This document shows positions 52,059 through 60,769 of a DNA stretch of 64,000 nucleotides, piece after piece; the stretch's first letter is position 1, and the number at the start of each line of letters is the position of its first letter. The notes below the pieces were generated by a model. It saw nothing but the letters and a program-made list of their open reading frames with translations. It made no database searches and was not told the DNA's origin. Source of the DNA: Phaeodactylibacter xiamenensis (GTDB lineage: Bacteria > Bacteroidota > Bacteroidia > Chitinophagales > Saprospiraceae); assembly GCF_000759025.1 (NCBI RefSeq), contig NZ_JPOS01000010.1:1-64000 (forward strand), in the 5' to 3' direction. The position numbers were made by a program, and so were the translations under genes.

Positions 52059-54815
52059 ATGAACGCAGTAGAAATAGAAGAAGCCGTCTCCCAGCTGGTC
52101 AGTCAACCCTTTGACCCAGACGAGTTCCCCTTTGCCTTCCTGGAAGCCTATGGGAATAAGGAAACGACCGTTAAGCGCCTGCGGAAGGGCAACTCCAATA
52201 AGTCTAAGATGGAAGGCGGGGTGCTGCAGCGCAACAACATCCACATCGCGACCTGCGAACCGGGAGCGGTAGCGGATACGCTGCGGCAACTGCAGGAAGC
52301 CCCGGAAACCGCCAAAAACAAAGCTAAATTCGTACTCGCTACCGATGGCGAAGAGCTGCAGGCCGAAAACCTCAACAGCGGAGAAACCCTGGCTTGTGCT
52401 TACCCCGATTTCCATCAGCACTTTACGTTTTTCTTTGAGCTGGCGGGCATCAGTACGGTGAAGGAGATACGGGAAAGCTCCTTCGACATCAAAGCTACGG
52501 GGCGGCTCAATAAGCTCTACATGGAGCTGCTGCGCGCCAATCCCGACTGGGCGACTCCGGAGCGCAAACAGGATATGAACCACTTTATGGCCCGCCTTAT
52601 CTTCTGCTTCTTTGCGGAAGACACGAATATTTTTGAGGGCGACAACCTCTTCACGGGTACGGTGGAGCAGATGAGCGCGCCGGATGCTTCCAATATGCAC
52701 GAGATCATCGGGGAGCTGTTCCGGGCGATGGATGTCAAAGCGGAGGAGCGGGAAGCACAGGGCATCCGTACCTGGGCGCGTAAATTCCCCTACGTCAACG
52801 GGGAGCTGTTTTCCGGGGCGACCGACTGCCCCCGCTTTACCAAGATTGCCCGCTCTTACCTGCTGCATGTGGGGCGGCTCGACTGGCAGCAGATCAACCC
52901 GGATATCTTCGGCTCTATGATACAGGCGGTGGCGGACGAGGATGAGCGGGGTTCCCTGGGGATGCACTATACCTCCGTGCCGAATATCCTGAAGGTGCTC
53001 AATCCGCTCTTTCTGGATGAGCTGCGGGAGCAACTGGAGGAAGCGGGCGACAACCCCCGTAAACTGCTCAACCTGCGCAAGCGCATTGCCCGTATCCGGG
53101 TTTTTGACCCGGCCTGTGGCTCGGGCAACTTTCTGGTCATTGCCTACAAGCAACTGCGGGAAATTGAGCACGAAATCAACCGAAGGCGGGGAGAGCCGGA
53201 CCGCCCCACCGAAATTCCCCTGACCAACTTCCGAGGCATAGAAATCAAAGGCTTTTCGGCTGAGATTGCCCGCCTTGCGCTTATCATAGCCGAGTACCAA
53301 TGCGATGTACTCTACCTGGGGCAGCAGCTGGCCCTGGCGGAGTTCCTGCCGCTGGATGCGGAAAACTGGATTACCTGCGGGAATGCCCTGCGTATCAACT
53401 GGCTGACGGTCTGTCCGCCTACGGGTACAGGGGTAGAATTGGGTGGGGACGACTTGTTTAGTACGCCCCTGCAACAGGCACAGATTGACTTTGAGAATGA
53501 GGGTGGGGAGACGTTTATTTGTGGGAATCCGCCGTACTTGGGCTCGACCTGGCAATCCAAAGAGCAAAAGTCTGACCTGAAAGAAATTTTTGCCAAGTAC
53601 ACGAAGACCTGGAAGTCGTTGGACTATGTAGCGGGCTGGTTTATGAAAGCAGCGGAGTACGGTACGCAGACCAATGCGGCTTCAGCTTTTGTGTCTACCA
53701 ATTCGATCTGTCAGGGGCAACAGGTGCCGATTTTGTGGCCTTTGATTTTCAAGAAGAAACATGAAATCAGTTTCGCCCACACTTCTTTCAAGTGGGCGAA
53801 TCTGGCGAGTTATAATGCGGGGGTGACGGTGGTGATTGTTGGGATTTCTCGTCAGCCCAATAAAGTGAGACGTTTATTTTCATTTGATGAACAAAATGAA
53901 ACGATAGAAAAGAAGGCTGAAAACATTAATGCTTATTTAGTGCCAGCTTCAAATATTATAGTTAAAAAGTCATCTACAGTTCAGGATTCACGCGGCATTA
54001 TCGAGGCGGGTGGAAAACCTGTGGAGGGAGGAAATCTACTTTTTGATGCAGAGGAAGCTAGGCGCATAATTGATGTGGATTACAGAGCAATTCAATTCAT
54101 TAAACGTGTTTATGGTTCCAGTGAATTTATTAAAGGTGATGTACGGTATTGTGTCTGGGTATCTGACGAGAATAAATCATTAGCCTCGGAAATAGCTGAT
54201 TTTCAAGATCGGTTTAGGGCTGTTGCCCAAAAAAGACTAGGAAGTCCTAAAGCAGCTACAAATAGAGGAGCAGAATGGCCTCATAGATTTGAAGAGGTTA
54301 AACAACTTGGTGATGAGCAAATTATTATAATGCCAAAGGTTTCCTCTGAATCGCGCGAATTCCTTCCTGTCGGAATCTTGCCAAAAGGATCCATTATTAC
54401 TGATCTGGCTTTCGGAATGTTCGACGCCCCCCTCTGGAACCTAGCCCTTATCGCCTCCAAACTTCACCTGGTATGGATAGCTACTGTTTGCGGACAATTG
54501 GAAACCCGAATCCGCTACTCCAACACCCTCGGCTGGAACACCTTCCCTGTCCCCAAGCTGACCACCAAAAACAAAGAAGACCTCACCCGCTGCGCCGAAG
54601 ACATCCTGCTGGCCCGCGAGCGCCACTTCCCGGCCACGATCGCCGATCTGTACGACCCGGAAAAGATGCCCGAAGACCTCCGCCACGCCCACGAGCGCAA
54701 CGACGAGGTGCTGGAGCGCATCTACATCGGGCGGCGCTTCAAAAACGATACGGAGCGCCTGGAAAAGCTTTTTGAACTGTACACCGAAATGACTGCAAAA
54801 AAAGATAGGCCATGA
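52059..54815 (+). CDS. MmeI-like adenine-specific DNA methyltransferase lacking a nuclease motif
   Basis: A 918-aa protein. An N-terminal MmeI_N-like region (1-130) shows no ExK nuclease motif. A helical spacer (about 130-330; MNHFMARLIFCFFAEDTNIF) is followed by SAM-binding motif I DPACGSGNF (about 350) and N6-adenine motif IV NPPY (about 489). A target-recognition region follows (about 600-790), then a helical C-terminus (about 800-918, TIADLYDPEKMPEDLRHAHE). It should methylate adenine in a specific site. Its stop overlaps the next gene by 4 bp. The DNA at about 53860-54420 is noticeably more AT-rich than its flanks, pointing to recombination of the target-recognition part. Partner nuclease and helicase lie downstream. 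Confidence 0.88.
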   Translation: MNAVEIEEAVSQLVSQPFDPDEFPFAFLEAYGNKETTVKRLRKGNSNKSKMEGGVLQRNNIHIATCEPGAVADTLRQLQEAPETAKNKAKFVLATDGEELQAENLNSGETLACAYPDFHQHFTFFFELAGISTVKEIRESSFDIKATGRLNKLYMELLRANPDWATPERKQDMNHFMARLIFCFFAEDTNIFEGDNLFTGTVEQMSAPDASNMHEIIGELFRAMDVKAEEREAQGIRTWARKFPYVNGELFSGATDCPRFTKIARSYLLHVGRLDWQQINPDIFGSMIQAVADEDERGSLGMHYTSVPNILKVLNPLFLDELREQLEEAGDNPRKLLNLRKRIARIRVFDPACGSGNFLVIAYKQLREIEHEINRRRGEPDRPTEIPLTNFRGIEIKGFSAEIARLALIIAEYQCDVLYLGQQLALAEFLPLDAENWITCGNALRINWLTVCPPTGTGVELGGDDLFSTPLQQAQIDFENEGGETFICGNPPYLGSTWQSKEQKSDLKEIFAKYTKTWKSLDYVAGWFMKAAEYGTQTNAASAFVSTNSICQGQQVPILWPLIFKKKHEISFAHTSFKWANLASYNAGVTVVIVGISRQPNKVRRLFSFDEQNETIEKKAENINAYLVPASNIIVKKSSTVQDSRGIIEAGGKPVEGGNLLFDAEEARRIIDVDYRAIQFIKRVYGSSEFIKGDVRYCVWVSDENKSLASEIADFQDRFRAVAQKRLGSPKAATNRGAEWPHRFEEVKQLGDEQIIIMPKVSSESREFLPVGILPKGSIITDLAFGMFDAPLWNLALIASKLHLVWIATVCGQLETRIRYSNTLGWNTFPVPKLTTKNKEDLTRCAEDILLARERHFPATIADLYDPEKMPEDLRHAHERNDEVLERIYIGRRFKNDTERLEKLFELYTEMTAKKDRP

Positions 54816-55396
54816 CCCCACACCGTAATTTAGAAGAAAAGCTCTACGCTCAAATAGGGGAATTGCTTTCCCTTGCGAGAAGAAAAGTAGTCAGTCAGGT
54901 CAATCAGACGATGGTCGTCACCTATTACGAAATCGGGCGGATCATCGTGGAAAATGAGCAAGGCGGAAAAGAGCGGGCAGAATATGGCAAAGGAATTCTA
55001 AAAGGGCTGTCCAGGCGCTTGTCTCAAGATTTTGGCAGAGGCTTTTCAACGGATAACCTGGAGAACATGAGACGGTTCTATTTGACGTACTCAAAATCCG
55101 AGACACTGTCTCGGAAATCTGAACGTCCTGATTTTCGGTTAAGGAATGGTGCGATAATAAAAGTTGTTTCTTATGCGCCGTTATTTTTTCTTTATGCAAG
55201 GCGAAAAACGTAGGCGATGCAGGGCATCGGCGAGGCTTTTCAACGTAGCAGAAAGAAAAAAGAACCAGCAGAAGAATGGCTATTTATTATTGAACCATTC
55301 CTAAGCTGGTCACATTATCTCAAACTTATGAGAATTGAAGACGAAGCTGGATACAGCGTCTCCTTTGGCAATTATCATAAAAAAGTACAAGCATGA
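54812..55396 (+). pseudogene. YhcG/DUF1016 family gene, truncated and split by a MITE
   Basis: The N-terminal domain of DUF1016 is readable: YAQIGELLSLARRKVVSQVN, then TYYEIGRIIVENEQGG, then LSRRLSQDFGRGFSTDNLEN, then MRRFYLTY. At RPDFRL the reading is broken by the 159-bp element at 55143-55301. Deleting the element plus one TAA copy restores DFRL-SWSHYLKLMRIEDEA exactly, the expected DUF1016 continuation. The gene then ends early (HKKVQA, stop), without the C-terminal PD-(D/E)xK nuclease domain, so it was also truncated at its 3' end. The stop overlaps the helicase ATG (ATGA). As it stands the product would be about 133 aa. Confidence 0.85.
55143..55301. mobile_element. MITE inserted in the YhcG-like gene, with TAA target duplication
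   Basis: Ends GGAATGGTGCGATAATAA and TTATTATTGAACCATTCC are inverted repeats with 16 of 18 matches. TAA flanks both sides (55140-55142 and 55302-55304). Inner arms around GGCGATGC / GCATCGGC make the element foldable. The host reading frame is restored by precise excision. Confidence 0.88.
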
Positions 55397-57444
55397 CCCC
55401 TAAAAAAGACATCCCATCCGTATCCGTTCCCTACAAAAGCACGGGCAGCTCCATCACCTCCAATGAGCTGGGCATGCGCGCCATGCAGGAGAAAGCCTAC
55501 GAAAAGCGGGGCGAGCAATACCTGCTCCTCAAGTCGCCCCCAGCATCGGGCAAGAGCCGGGCGCTGATGTTTATTGCCCTGGACAAGCTGAACCGGCAAG
55601 GTATAAAGCAAGCTATTATTGCTGTGCCGGAAAAGTCCATCGGTGCCAGCTTTGCCAATGAGCCGCTGACGAAGTTTGGCTTTTACTACGATTGGGAGGT
55701 AGAACCGAAGTGGAACCTCTGCAATGCACCGGGGGAAGACGGCAGCAAGGTCAATGCCGTAAAGTCTTTCCTGGAGAGCGAAGACCGGGTGCTGGTCTGT
55801 ACGCACGCCACCTTCCGTTTTGCCGTAGAGCGCTTCGGTATCGAGTGCTTCGACAACCGCCTGATCGCCATTGATGAATTCCACCACGTCAGCGCCGATG
55901 AGAACAACGTGCTCGGCACACAGCTCAAGCAATTCATAGAGCGGGACAAAACCCACATCGTCGCCATGACCGGCTCCTACTTCCGGGGCGATGCCAATCC
56001 GGTGCTCATGCCTGAGGACGAGGCAAAATTCGACACCGTCACCTACACCTACTACGAGCAGCTCAACGGCTATCAGCACCTCAAGACACTCAACCTGGGC
56101 TACTATTTCTACAGCGGGGCCTACGCCGATGAGATACTGTCCGTGCTCAATCCCGAGGAAAAGACCATCATCCACATCCCCAACGTCAACTCCCGCGAGA
56201 GCATGGGCGACAAGATCAAGGAAGTGGAGCACATCATACACGAGCTGGGCGACTGGCAGGGCACCGACCCGGAGACCGGTTTCCATTTGGTGAAAACCGC
56301 CACCGGCAAGACCATCCGCATAGCCGACCTGGTCGACGACGACCCGGCCAAGCGCAACCGCGTAGCCGCTGCCTTGCGCGCACCCGAAGCCAAGAAAAAC
56401 CGGGACTATGTCGACATCATCATCGCCCTGGGCATGGCCAAGGAAGGCTTCGACTGGGTATGGTGCGAGCACGCCTTGACCATTGGCTACCGTTCCAGCC
56501 TCACCGAGATTGTGCAGATCATCGGCCGGGCCACCCGGGACGCAGAAGGCAAAACCCAAGCCCGTTTTACCAACCTGATCGCCGAGCCTGATGCCTCCGA
56601 GGAAGCTGTGACCGATGCGGTCAATGACACCCTGAAAGCCATTTCCGCCAGCCTGCTGATGGAGCAGGTACTGGCGCCCCGTTTCAACTTCACGCCCAAG
56701 AAAGCCGACAGCGGCCCGGTCGAGGGCTACGATTACGGGGAAGAAGGTTATGGCCCGAACAAGGAGAATATCGGCTTCAACGAAGAGTCCGGGCAATACC
56801 AAATCGAAATCAAAGGGCTGACCGAGCCTAAAAGCGAGGATGCCAAGCGCATCTGCAAGGAAGACCTGAACGAAGTGATCGCCGCCTTCGTACAAGACAA
56901 GGAAGCCGTAGGCCGGGGATTATTTGACGAAGAAGTGGTACCACAGGAGCTGACCCAAATCCGCATGGGCAAGATCATCAAAGACAAATACCCGGAACTG
57001 GACAATGAAGATGTCGAGTCCGTACGGCAACACGCCATCGCCGCCCTAAACCTGACCCAAAAAGCCAAAGAGATTATCAACGGCGACAAAAGCCTGAGCG
57101 AAAAGGGCAACACCGCATTGATAGACGGCATCCGTAAATTCGCCATGGACGTGCGCGAGCTGAATGTGGACTGGATCGACAGCATCAACCCCTTTAGCGA
57201 GGCCTATTCTATCCTCTCCAAAGCGATGACTGAGGGCAGCCTTAAGGCAATGGCAGAAGTCATAGCCGCCAAAAAGCACAACATCTCCCTGGACGAAGCC
57301 CGTGACCTGGCCAAGCGGGCCTTGCAATTCAAACAGGAGCGCGGGCGCTTGCCCGACCTGAAATCATCAGACCCCTGGGAGCAGCGCATGGCACAGGGCA
57401 TCGCAGTATTGGCAAGACTAAAAGCAGAGCAATCGAATGGCTAA
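55393..57444 (+). CDS. SF2 DEAD/DEAH-type helicase of the methyltransferase cassette
   Basis: A 683-aa protein. Walker A is SPPASGKSRA (about 47-56), motif II is AIDEFHHV (DEFH, about 158-165), motif III is MTGSY, and motif VI is IIGRATRD (about 376-383), so both RecA lobes are present. The C-terminal 250 residues are helical and without recognised domains. It should translocate on or remodel DNA using ATP and would supply the motor of a restriction or defence complex. It starts inside the YhcG relic stop codon and overlaps the next gene by 8 bp; MTase, helicase and nuclease are therefore translationally linked. Confidence 0.87.
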   Translation: MTPKKDIPSVSVPYKSTGSSITSNELGMRAMQEKAYEKRGEQYLLLKSPPASGKSRALMFIALDKLNRQGIKQAIIAVPEKSIGASFANEPLTKFGFYYDWEVEPKWNLCNAPGEDGSKVNAVKSFLESEDRVLVCTHATFRFAVERFGIECFDNRLIAIDEFHHVSADENNVLGTQLKQFIERDKTHIVAMTGSYFRGDANPVLMPEDEAKFDTVTYTYYEQLNGYQHLKTLNLGYYFYSGAYADEILSVLNPEEKTIIHIPNVNSRESMGDKIKEVEHIIHELGDWQGTDPETGFHLVKTATGKTIRIADLVDDDPAKRNRVAAALRAPEAKKNRDYVDIIIALGMAKEGFDWVWCEHALTIGYRSSLTEIVQIIGRATRDAEGKTQARFTNLIAEPDASEEAVTDAVNDTLKAISASLLMEQVLAPRFNFTPKKADSGPVEGYDYGEEGYGPNKENIGFNEESGQYQIEIKGLTEPKSEDAKRICKEDLNEVIAAFVQDKEAVGRGLFDEEVVPQELTQIRMGKIIKDKYPELDNEDVESVRQHAIAALNLTQKAKEIINGDKSLSEKGNTALIDGIRKFAMDVRELNVDWIDSINPFSEAYSILSKAMTEGSLKAMAEVIAAKKHNISLDEARDLAKRALQFKQERGRLPDLKSSDPWEQRMAQGIAVLARLKAEQSNG

Positions 57445-58645
57445 GAAAGACAAGCTTACGAAAGAAGATGAAGACCTGCTGGCAGAACTCGGCGTAGAAG
57501 TTGAGGCGAAGGCCGTCAAAAAATACACCGCCCGGGAAGAGCGCATTATAGCCGGTTTCGAGGAAATCCAGAAGTTTGTGGAAGAACACGGGCGGCTGCC
57601 ACAGCACGGCGAAGAGCGGGACATCTTCGAGCGCCTGTACGCCGTACGCCTCGACCGGATCCGCGCCCAAAAAGAATGCGTGGAACTGCTCAAAGACCTG
57701 GACAATCAAAACCTGCTCACCGCTGAGCCAGCCGCCGGCCATTCCATACCCGATGACATAGACGACGACACCCTGCTGCAAGAGCTGGGCGTAGAGGTGA
57801 AAGACGATTCCTCCATCACCCGCCTGAAGCACGTCCGGTCGAGCGCCGACAAACGAGCCGTGGAAGAAATGGCCAACCGTACGCGCTGCGAGGACTTCGA
57901 CCAATTCAAGCCCCTCTTTGAGCGGGTACAGCAGGAGCTGGATAGTGGCATACGGGAAACCATTCAGTTTCGTAAAGATTCGGGCTTTACCAAGACCGAT
58001 TTGAAGAAAGCCCAGTTTGTTATTGTGGGCGGCCAGATGGCCTACATCGCCGAGGTTGGGGAGTCTTTCAAAGCCCCAAACGGGGAAGAAGACGCAAGGC
58101 TGCGCGTCATCTACTCCAACGGCATGGAAAGCAACATCCTGCTGCGGTCGCTCATCCGCGCCATGTACAAAGACGAGACGAGCCGCTTTGTCACCGACCC
58201 CAAGCTGGGCGGGCTATTCTCCGATCAAAGCAGCGAAGACGATGTAGCGACCGGCACCATCTACGTCCTGCGCAGTCAGTCCGACCATCCCACGATACAG
58301 GAAAGCCGGAAGGTCATCCACAAGATTGGCGTCACTAATGGCGATGTGAAACGCCGGATTGCCAATGCCAAAAACGAGCCCACCTTCCTGATGGCCGATG
58401 TGGAAGTCGTCGCCACCTATCAGCTCGCCAACATCAACCGCTTCAAGCTGGAAAAGCTCATCCACCAATTCTTCGACCAAGCCCGGATTGACATTGAGAT
58501 CAAAGACCGGTTTGGGAAGCCGGTGCGGGTGCGGGAGTGGTTTTTGGTGCCGCTTTTTGTGATTGATGAGCTGGTGGAGAAGGTTATGGATGGGACGATT
58601 GGGGATTATTATTATGATGTGGGGGCGGCGCGGTTGAGGCAGTAA
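57437..58645 (+). CDS. GIY-YIG nuclease (T5orf172-like) of the methyltransferase cassette
   Basis: A 402-aa protein. The N-terminal 250 residues are mostly helical and charged (KKYTAREERIIAGFEEIQKF, LPQHGEERDIFERLY), like regions seen next to such helicases. The C-terminal domain (about 270-385) has the GIY-YIG-type core: GTIYVLRSQS (about 273-280), then IHKIGVTNGDVKRRIANA (about 295), a helix with KLEKLIHQFF, and VREWFLVPLFVIDEL, matching the T5orf172/Mug113 branch. It is the only clear nuclease in the cassette now that the YhcG gene is broken and the methyltransferase lacks one. The end of a four-gene unit. Confidence 0.87.
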   Translation: MAKKDKLTKEDEDLLAELGVEVEAKAVKKYTAREERIIAGFEEIQKFVEEHGRLPQHGEERDIFERLYAVRLDRIRAQKECVELLKDLDNQNLLTAEPAAGHSIPDDIDDDTLLQELGVEVKDDSSITRLKHVRSSADKRAVEEMANRTRCEDFDQFKPLFERVQQELDSGIRETIQFRKDSGFTKTDLKKAQFVIVGGQMAYIAEVGESFKAPNGEEDARLRVIYSNGMESNILLRSLIRAMYKDETSRFVTDPKLGGLFSDQSSEDDVATGTIYVLRSQSDHPTIQESRKVIHKIGVTNGDVKRRIANAKNEPTFLMADVEVVATYQLANINRFKLEKLIHQFFDQARIDIEIKDRFGKPVRVREWFLVPLFVIDELVEKVMDGTIGDYYYDVGAARLRQ

Positions 58646-58803
58646 CAGGGGAGGATGTTCAATAATTACAGGGCACACCAACTTTACAAACTTGATTTCA
58701 GGAAAACAAGTACGCAGGTACGTGGATTAACTAATATTAATTACCAAAAGGTTATTTTGCAGGTTCATTCGTTCGGAATTTACCCCCAAATCTGTTTCAA
58801 TCA

Positions 58804-59028
58804 ATGAACATCAATCAGATAAAATATGAATTACAACATCTCATTTCAGGAAAGAGTGGCTTTGGCTATGATGCGCTTATCCAAGCAGTCGCCCGTCACC
58901 TTGGAAGCGGCAAAAGAGCAAGCCCAATGGCTGAAGAAAAACACGAAAACAAACCAAAAGAAGCAAAGAGACTACTCGAATTTGCCCGGCAAAGCGAACT
59001 CATAATTGATGATATCAATCAAGAGTAA
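58804..59028 (+). CDS. Small helical protein, possibly a truncated N-terminal fragment
   Basis: A 74-aa protein: NQIKYELQHLISGKSGFGYD, then IQAVARHLGSG, then AKRLLEFARQSELIIDDIN. No signal peptide or motif. The pattern HLISGKSG...IQAVAxHL...WINDI-like reminds me of the N-terminus of larger putative polyvalent kinase-domain proteins found near phage and defence genes, which would make this a truncated remnant. This is recalled, not searched. It sits 158 bp after the GIY-YIG gene. Confidence 0.4.
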   Translation: MNINQIKYELQHLISGKSGFGYDALIQAVARHLGSGKRASPMAEEKHENKPKEAKRLLEFARQSELIIDDINQE

Positions 59029-59269
59029 ATTTTCAGGCATTTCATCAAAAGACGGAAAGCAAGTAGGTCATAATATCTGCAAATAGTGAAATTATAGTTC
59101 ATTCCATTTTAAAATGGTCTCCCATCAACCCTCACTTCTACTCTCGCTCCGCCGGTGGAACCTCCGCCCACACCTGCTCGAATAGCGAGCGCAAAAAAGC
59201 AGTGTTGCCGATCCTTCGGTCATTTTAGCTTGCTCCCAAGCGTTACCCACGACAATTGCCAGAGAAAGG

Positions 59270-59311
59270 TTTTTTACAAATTGATGAATGGGTTCATCAA
59301 TTTGTAAAAAA
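59270..59311. promoter_or_regulatory. Perfect 19-bp stem hairpin upstream of the AAA/DUF4143 relic
   Basis: TTTTTTACAAATTGATGAA and its exact complement are separated by TGGG. A TATTTTTG box (59324-59331) follows, only 3 nt before the ATG at 59335. It could be an operator or, with its terminal T and A runs, a bidirectional terminator. Nothing else was seen in the 306-bp gap 59029-59334. Confidence 0.6.
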
Positions 59312-59334
59312 GGTATAAATGCTTATTTTTGAGC

Positions 59335-59690
59335 ATGATAAAACGTCACATTGAACCAGCAATCGCGTCATTAGTCGGCAAGTTTCCCGTTTTGACCATT
59401 ACAGGGCCGAGACAAAGTGGGAAGACGACGCTGATTAGACTTTTTTTTGGAGAGACAACTCCCAACACGAAATTGATTTGTTGTTGAACGTTGGAGGGCA
59501 GATACGGCCCATTGAAATTAAAAGCGGGACGACTTACCGGAATGATTATTTTAAGCAGTTAGATTGGTTTAGTAAGACCGCAGATGTGCCCCTTTTTCAG
59601 CCTACCGTCATCTACGGCGGGGAAGATTCTCAGCCCATTGGAGATCATTTCTTAATGAGTTGGCGGGAGGTAGGCAGCTTGGTTGCTTAA
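59335..59690 (+). pseudogene. AAA (AAA_14) / DUF4143 ATPase relic with internal deletion
   Basis: The 5' part reads RHIEPAIASLVGKFPVLTIT, then GPRQSGKTTLIRLFF, a typical Walker A start of this ATPase family. It then jumps, with a frameshift, to the 3' end of the same family: WRDNSQHEIDLLLNVGGQIR, then PIEIKSGTTYRNDYFKQLDW. Some 250 central codons are missing, compared with the usual roughly 380-aa length. The gene is dead. Intact homologues are common multi-copy genes in Bacteroidota. Confidence 0.85.
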
Positions 59691-59929
59691 TCTTTGCCCT
59701 TTTGCAAAAAAGTGAAGGCTCAGGATGCCGCAAAAGATGGTTTACCCTCAAAGATAACGCTTGAAAGCACCAGACACCCGACTTACCCGCTGAATGGGCC
59801 AAGTCTGGAGGTTATCAATTTCTGTTAACCCCATTTTACACTTTTGCATTAAACTGTTGAATGTAATATCTGAGCAGATACGCTTGATTTTTTCTCAATG
59901 ATATCGGGCTTTTGAGCGGGCTTTGCTGT

Positions 59930-60098
59930 CTAGTGGTTCAAGTTTTAAATCTCTGATAATTAAGCCACAGGAATTTTTGTTCGCTGATGAGGCCTGGAAA
60001 CGCAGCCATAGCCGAAGCTACGGCGAGGCTTGCAGGTTTCATCAGCGGGCAAAAGGTCAAGGCTTGGGTTATCAAGGATTTAGGACTTGAGCCACTAG
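59930..60098. mobile_element. MITE-like element, CTAGTGG family, copy 2
   Basis: A 169-bp element with ends CTAGTGGTTCAAGTTTTAAATC-like and its imperfect complement (GATTTAGGACTTGAGCCACTAG-like). The size is one base shorter than the copy at 18697-18866, with the same CTAGTGG tips. Inner arms TCGCTGATGA / TCATCAGCG fold. A reading frame that runs from it into the next gene is fortuitous. Confidence 0.7.
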
Positions 60099-60123
60099 TG
60101 GTCTATTTCCGATCCTCATTATT

Positions 60124-60131
60124 TATCTTTG
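60124..60131 (+). promoter_or_regulatory. Bacteroidota -7 promoter box
   Basis: TATCTTTG matches TAnnTTTG and lies 20 nt upstream of the ATG at 60152, supporting that start over the in-frame start at 59987 inside the MITE. Confidence 0.55.
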
Positions 60132-60151
60132 CAGCAATAAAAAACTGCTCA

Positions 60152-60616
60152 ATGCCAAAAAAGAACGCTATCCCCGCTGAGGTACAAGCTCAAGCCGAGC
60201 AAGCCGTCCTTGCGTTTGATAGAGCGCACAAGATGCTGCATAAATTGGAATTTAAAAGGGGTTGTGCTTATCTTAGTCGGATTGAAAAAGATGGAGAGCT
60301 CACTAAAATTGGGCGCCTATCCTATCTGCCGCAGACCGATGACTGGGACTTTACCGTATATAAATACAGTTCCGGAAGCTATGACCCTCAAGAATGGGGT
60401 TACCCCGGGCGCGAATTCCTGGACGGCACGGTTGCAGGAGTACTGCAAGCCGGCTTGCAAATTTATCCTCCTACCCAAATAAGCAAAGGTATTGTTTGGC
60501 AAGGCTGCCTCATGCTTGTGCTTGTGGCTCCCTTTCTGCTCCTTATCCGCCTGCTAAGGGCCATCGTAGATGGGATATTCCGGCTGTTCCGCTGGGTTTT
60601 CCCGGACAAGCCATGA
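60152..60616 (+). CDS. Hypothetical protein with C-terminal membrane helix
   Basis: A 154-aa protein. It has a helical N-terminus (AEVQAQAEQAVLAFDRAHKM), a middle part (YLSRIEKDGELTKIGRLSYL, then DWDFTVYKYSSGSYDPQEWG) and a hydrophobic helix (about 117-137: CLMLVLVAPFLLLIRLL), ending in a short basic tail. No family recognised. It appears to be a tail-anchored membrane protein. It lies among relics and MITEs, with a plausible own promoter. Confidence 0.6.
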   Translation: MPKKNAIPAEVQAQAEQAVLAFDRAHKMLHKLEFKRGCAYLSRIEKDGELTKIGRLSYLPQTDDWDFTVYKYSSGSYDPQEWGYPGREFLDGTVAGVLQAGLQIYPPTQISKGIVWQGCLMLVLVAPFLLLIRLLRAIVDGIFRLFRWVFPDKP

Positions 60617-60769
60617 GAAGCTTCCCTGAGAACAACCAAGGAGAGTATTCAAAAATGTATGTCGCACGCAAAGACGCAGAGTGCGCAGAGATTGACTATA
60701 AGCCAATTAGCCATAATAGCGTTAGATCAGGCGGCTGCTCCGCTTTACCTTAGAAAGTAAGGACTACGC

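Larger units (their letters stand above)
59691..60151. other. Intergenic, mostly MITE
   Basis: A 461-bp gap between the ATPase relic and the next gene. It holds the element at 59930-60098 and a -7 box at 60124-60131; nothing else was recognised. Confidence 0.5.

Noticed and set aside
51957-53567. 536-codon reverse frame opposite the methyltransferase
   Set aside because: Antisense shadow: no domain features, while the plus strand carries DPACGSGNF and NPPY.
55375-56895. 506-codon reverse frame opposite the helicase
   Set aside because: Antisense shadow rich in Val/Gly/Leu; the plus frame has all SF2 motifs.
52000-58650. BREX or DISARM system
   Set aside because: No PglZ, BrxC or BrxL, and no DrmA, DrmB or DrmC-like gene is visible; only methyltransferase, helicase and GIY-YIG components are present.
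59987-60151. Extended N-terminus of the 154-aa hypothetical protein
   Set aside because: The extra 55 codons lie mostly inside a MITE and upstream of the TATCTTTG promoter box.
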